64,000 bases of DNA from positions 4,219,308 to 4,283,307 of the forward strand of contig VCAZ01000021.1 of the NCBI GenBank assembly GCA_005784505.1, in the 5' to 3' direction. Position numbers and translations under genes: made by a program. Under the pieces are notes generated by a model that ran no database searches, was not told the origin of the DNA, and saw nothing but the letters and a program-made list of their open reading frames with translations. The number at the start of each line of letters is the position of its first letter. Position 1 is the stretch's first letter. Shown piece by piece: positions 60,001 through 64,000 of the stretch. This stretch comes from Bagarius yarrelli. Lineage: Eukaryota; Chordata; Actinopteri; Siluriformes; Sisoridae.

Positions 60001-62250
60001 CCAAGTCTGAGGCAACGCTAAAAAGATGAAAATTTATCCAAGGCAATCTATTCAGCTGTTTTATTTGCACTATTTTCAATTATTAGAACTAAACTTGTTT
60101 TACTGAAACTCTTACTAAAACAACATTTCCTGTACTACATTAAATTATCACTTCAGACTGGAAGTAAAGGAAATGAATAGGCTGCATTGAGTGTTTGCCC
60201 AAGTTCCCTGTTAAGGGTTAATCATTTGCTGAAGGACTGGAATTTATGCATGTTTAGATGACAGTTTATCATATCCCTTGTTTGGACACAAGCTCGTGCC
60301 CATTTTTAATATTGTTGCAAACATACACTGACCTTTATTTATTTGCTTACCTGTTATTACAACTGCCAGAACTTTTAAGTGGACTTCACCTACAAGCAGG
60401 TGCACCACTTGAGGGGCAGCAGTTGGGTGAGTGGGTTAGGACGATTCCACGCATTTTGGGGGCCTCCAGAAATCTGTTTTGTTATTAGTAACAGTGCGGA
60501 ATGGGTGTATTTGGGCGCACAAGCTAATATTTTTTTATAGGGCCCAAAATTGCTTGCGGCGCACACCTGCTCACAAGCATGGCCACTCCCCAAAAGCCAC
60601 TATAACTAACCCACTGCTATTCATCTAACTCATGCAAAATATTCTCATCTGTTCATAATCACGTATGGACTCTCATTCATAGACCGTTTGCAGTATAATG
60701 CTGAGTTTATTTGTGCATCTGACATTGACAAACCTGCTATTCATGCTCATCATATTTTTTCGCTTTATGTGCCTAATTGTTTGCTGATCTAAGCCTGATG
60801 TTTAACACTGTCTGTGCTACACAATCTAGATCAGTTTGGTTTGTCTGCTTTTCATTAAATTATTGTAATCGCATCTGTCTTAGGCTTCATTTTATGACAG
60901 ATATATGGATGTAGAAACAAAGCCTGAAGTGTGTCATGTACTCACAGCATATAGCCATCTGTTGTCAAAGCAAAAGCACTGGCATGCTGATATAGACACC
61001 AAAGTTACTGGCTAGGACGTAAAAGCTACATCCAAGTGCAATTTGTGTGTGATGCAGTTCTTCCTAGGACATTCTTATTGCAACTGACTGTGTATTTCGC
61101 CAGCAATGAACACACAGAAATAGGTGTTTCTGCTGTGAAAGAGCAGAGGTAAACCAGCTTCCTTAGACCAGGTCATGAAAGTGATTCAAATGTCTGTTCA
61201 ATTACTCAGTGGAGGATATGATCTTCTCCAGCCCTCAAAGTGTGTCAACACAAAATCTGCACAGAATCATGCAAATAAAAACACATTAGCAAAAAATCTT
61301 ATCCCTGGAATACATCATCAGCCTGGACACATACCATGAACCAGACCAAGGTGCCACAGTGATTGACTGGCCCACACAGTTAGGCAAACCAGAGGTGAAA
61401 GTGCACCTTACAGTTTCTCACTGTTTAGAATGTGCTCAGTTCAATATAGCACAAACTCTGTGTGTTGGATGGCCAACTGTCAGCAAACTCATTTCACATT
61501 GTTGTTTCATCACAAACCTGAAATCCCATGAGCACACAATTATCTTGTTTATCACTAGTAGCTTCTCAAATCCCTGCATCCTACTTCCAGGTACTTTCAC
61601 CACAGCGAACCGCCTCTTTAGCCATGTGTTTTGATGCTTGCGGGATTGAGTGTAACCTTGAATTATAAATGAACTAGGGGTAACTGTAGATCTGATTTCA
61701 CATAAATTCCCAGAGAACAAGGAGGACTGGTCACAAATAAAAGTATTTTCTGCTTACCAGCTGGAAGACAGAGTCTAGCTGGACACTAGGGACTACTTGA
61801 CTCTAGGGACTACTTCTAACAATTCCAAACCCCCAGAAGCTTAATTAATTAATAAATTAATAAAGACACCTCCAAGCTGGATCTTCCATGGCACTGCCCT
61901 ATAGCCCCCTCAAAAGGGTCTTCTGCTCGAAATGATTCACCTCCGGACTTCTAGGCACTACCATCTTATCTGCTTCACAGTCTGCATACCTGGTAACATT
62001 GATACTGCACTTCTGTTGCAGAAATAGCCCACTGGAGTAAATCAAAGAATAGTAGTGGGTAGGCCCTGAGAGACAGCATCGGGTTCCAGCATTTGACATC
62101 CTCTACCACAACCTGTGCCATAAGTTGCATGGCAGGCACTCCAAGCACCTTGGGCCATGACCAAAAGGAGGAGACTCAGACAACCCAGTGCTCCACGAGT
62201 GAGATGCTGATTTTACTTTTTTTTATTATTATTATTTTTTTTATTAAAAG
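57090..62250. other. 3' intergenic DNA, no gene recognised
   Basis: AT-rich with a TG microsatellite at 57653-57670. I see no known repeat family, RNA gene or coding exon; the open frames are short and featureless. Confidence 0.5.
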
Positions 62251-62254
62251 GTGT

Positions 62255-62365
62255 AGGGTGTACCCGTCCTGCCTTTCGCCCTTTCAGAGACGGCTGGGAA
62301 AGGCTCCAGCAGATCCCCGTGACCCCGAATTAGGGGTCAATGAGCGGGTATAGAAGATGAATTAA
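62255..62365 (+). mobile_element. Dispersed fish repeat, 3' end
   Basis: Contains GTAGGGTGTACCCGTCCTGC, GGCTCCAGCAGATCCCCGTG and GGTATAGAAGATGAATTA, the 3' part of the family at 55318-55540. Confidence 0.65.
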
Positions 62366-63410
62366 CGTCTTAATCGATGAAACAAAAAAGTATGTTTAGA
62401 TCTGTACCACTGAGCGTGACAACAGTGTTAACTTTATGATCCTTATATTTTTGTTAATTTGTTAAAAAGCCTTTTTATGCAGTAGACACTGTGTCTAACA
62501 GTTGTTATAAAGCTATTAAACTCGACACTACCAGCTAGTCTAGTATTTCTGTTTTACCATCAAAATACCAGACACATGATGCACTCAATAAAATGATGCA
62601 CTTAATATAGATGCAGTATACCATGAGGTACCCTTTCGTGTAAATAGTTTTAATTAAGTACCTAATTAAGTTTATTGCTACCTTCTGGCTTTGAAGTCAG
62701 GTTAGATTCTCACTGATTAATGGTTATTTTAGTCTGGATTTTCGCCCAACCATGACACCAGAAGTTCTTGATTCTCATTGGTTTTTAAAAATGTAACAAT
62801 TATATTATGTTGAACAGTAAGTTTATATATATATATATATAAGCTTACATTGGGCATCATGGGCATCTTTTAATGTGATTCAAACTTTGTCAGTCAAATT
62901 TGTTAAATTTACACATGACCTGATTTCACCTCTAAACATGCTGTGAATGAATTATCTGAACTCACTTGGCTTAGACTTGGTTTAACTAATTTCAAACAGA
63001 CAGTCTGCCTGCACTAAGCTCTTCTTTCTGACACCCGAGCTAGGCTCACCTTTCAGGCTTGGAAAGCCCCTGTCATGGCTGTCATCTCAGTCCAGCAGCT
63101 TATGTTCAGAAAGAAGATACAGAAGAGGTGATATGTCCATATGAACAAGAGGCTTAGTGTGAAATAGTGATGAGGAAAAGGTCAGTTTTTAAAATAATAT
63201 AAAGTAAGGTTAAGATAATTACAATAACATTGCTTATGTAATAAGTAAGGTCAAAAAACAGAATGGAAATATATACATTAAAGCTGATTACCATTGAAGT
63301 AGAATGAGAATGTGCATCAAACCTTATAGAGATGTCTCACCACACCAAGTGACAGGTTTACTAGGTAATTTTAACACACTGTATAAAATGACGGTGTAAA
63401 CTTATAGGTA
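62366..63410. other. Intergenic DNA, nothing recognised
   Basis: AT-rich sequence with a short TA run at 62825-62841. No gene or repeat family seen. Confidence 0.5.
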
Positions 63411-63531
63411 AGTGGTAGTGCAGCGGTTAAGGTGGTGGACTGCTGATTGGAAGATCATGGATTCCATTCCCAGAACAACCAAGCTGTCACTGTTGAAGTG
63501 CCCTTAAGCAAGACCTTTTACCCTCAGCTAA
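63411..63531 (+). mobile_element. tRNA-derived SINE copy
   Basis: AGTGGTAGTGCAGCGGTTAA, then TTGGAAGATCATGGATTCCA (B-box region), followed by GTGCCCTTAAGCAAGACC. It is the best preserved head of this family in the window. Confidence 0.7.
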
Positions 63532-63764
63532 GTAGTTGGATTTTTTTTTAAATTGTGTTAACATTTTATACTGTTCTCCAAATAAGGTATAAATCTGTCT
63601 TGTATAGGATGACAAATTGGTAGCAGCATTACAGTAAGAATAAATGAATACACTTTTTTTCTGAAAATATATACATAAATATCTTTACAAAATATATATC
63701 TACAAAAAATATATATATAGCACACAGTTGTCTGATATGTTTTTGTATGTTGTAGCATTACATT

Positions 63765-63853
63765 ATTTCTTCACTGGAACAAGGAGACCCAAGAGTAAGA
63801 CTAAATCTGGAACATTATCAGGTGTCCCAGTACTTTTGTCCATATAGTGTAGT
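63765..63853. mobile_element. Mariner/Tc1-type element, right end
   Basis: CACTGGAACAAGGAGACCC is followed by GGTGTCCCAGTACTTTTGTC and CATATAGTGTA, the terminal inverted repeat of a common fish mariner-type element. The left end is not next to it, so this is a truncated copy. Confidence 0.7.
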
Positions 63854-64000
63854 TAGTAAATCATTCATGTTAAGTATCGTGTAGTATGCTTAAAGATAAG
63901 TAACAGTAAATATAGAAGAAAAAGCTTATATAAGAAGAAAAGGAAAAATAAATCACATTGAAGATATTGTTTAAAAAAAAAAAACATAGGCGGTGGCACT

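Noticed and set aside
61359..61634. 91-codon open frame in the 3' flank
   Set aside because: No recognisable family; length is within chance expectation for the region.

Overview
The window is vertebrate nuclear DNA, most likely from a teleost fish. Reasons: a split gene with GT-AG introns up to 20 kb, many (CA)n, (GATA)n and (CT)n microsatellites, and remnants of transposon families common in fish (Tc1/mariner, hAT-like TIR elements, tRNA-headed SINEs with L2-type tails). The SINE and dispersed-repeat types fit an otophysan fish such as a catfish, but this is recognition from memory, not a search.

There is one recognisable protein-coding gene, on the + strand from about 3.3 kb to at least 46.8 kb: mllt3 (AF9), a YEATS-domain histone acyl-lysine reader and scaffold of the super elongation complex and DOT1L complexes. 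Thirteen coding exons can be placed with consistent splice sites and reading phases: 3458-3469, 3897-4077, 24461-24543, 24633-24776, 26994-27032 (candidate 39-nt micro-exon), 27171-27299, 29596-30186, 41784-41856, 43535-43673, 43971-44070, 44779-44847, 44954-45025 and 46041-46172. The product is 574 aa without the micro-exon and 587 aa with it. Exons 1-4 encode the YEATS domain, exons 6-10 a low-complexity Ser/Lys-rich then acidic linker, and exons 11-13 the C-terminal ANC1-homology domain (AHD).

Layout: 1-3.2 kb is repeat-rich 5' flank with GACA/GATA arrays. 3.24-3.47 kb is a CpG-rich promoter with ETS, CCAAT and NRF1-like motifs and two small upstream ORFs. 4.1-24.5 kb is intron 2, with transposon remnants and some non-repetitive blocks. 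24.5-30.2 kb holds the central exons. 30.2-41.8 kb is intron 7. 41.8-46.2 kb holds the 3' exons. 46.2-48.7 kb is 3' UTR with several possible poly(A) signals. 48.7-64 kb is non-coding flank with SINEs, a nested insertion, a hAT-like MITE and several non-repetitive blocks that may be conserved regulatory DNA.

The most interesting observations: (1) this AF9-type gene carries an extra linker exon that clearly resembles the corresponding linker of the paralogue ENL/MLLT1 and has no counterpart in the human AF9 sequence as I recall it; (2) a candidate in-frame micro-exon just upstream of it; (3) the long serine homopolymer of human AF9 is absent; (4) two perfect back-to-back hairpins sit 58 nt upstream of the exon 9 acceptor; (5) an uninterrupted 26-bp RNA-type hairpin lies in intron 7. 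I see no sign of a second protein gene, a CRISPR array, an operon or a viral gene.
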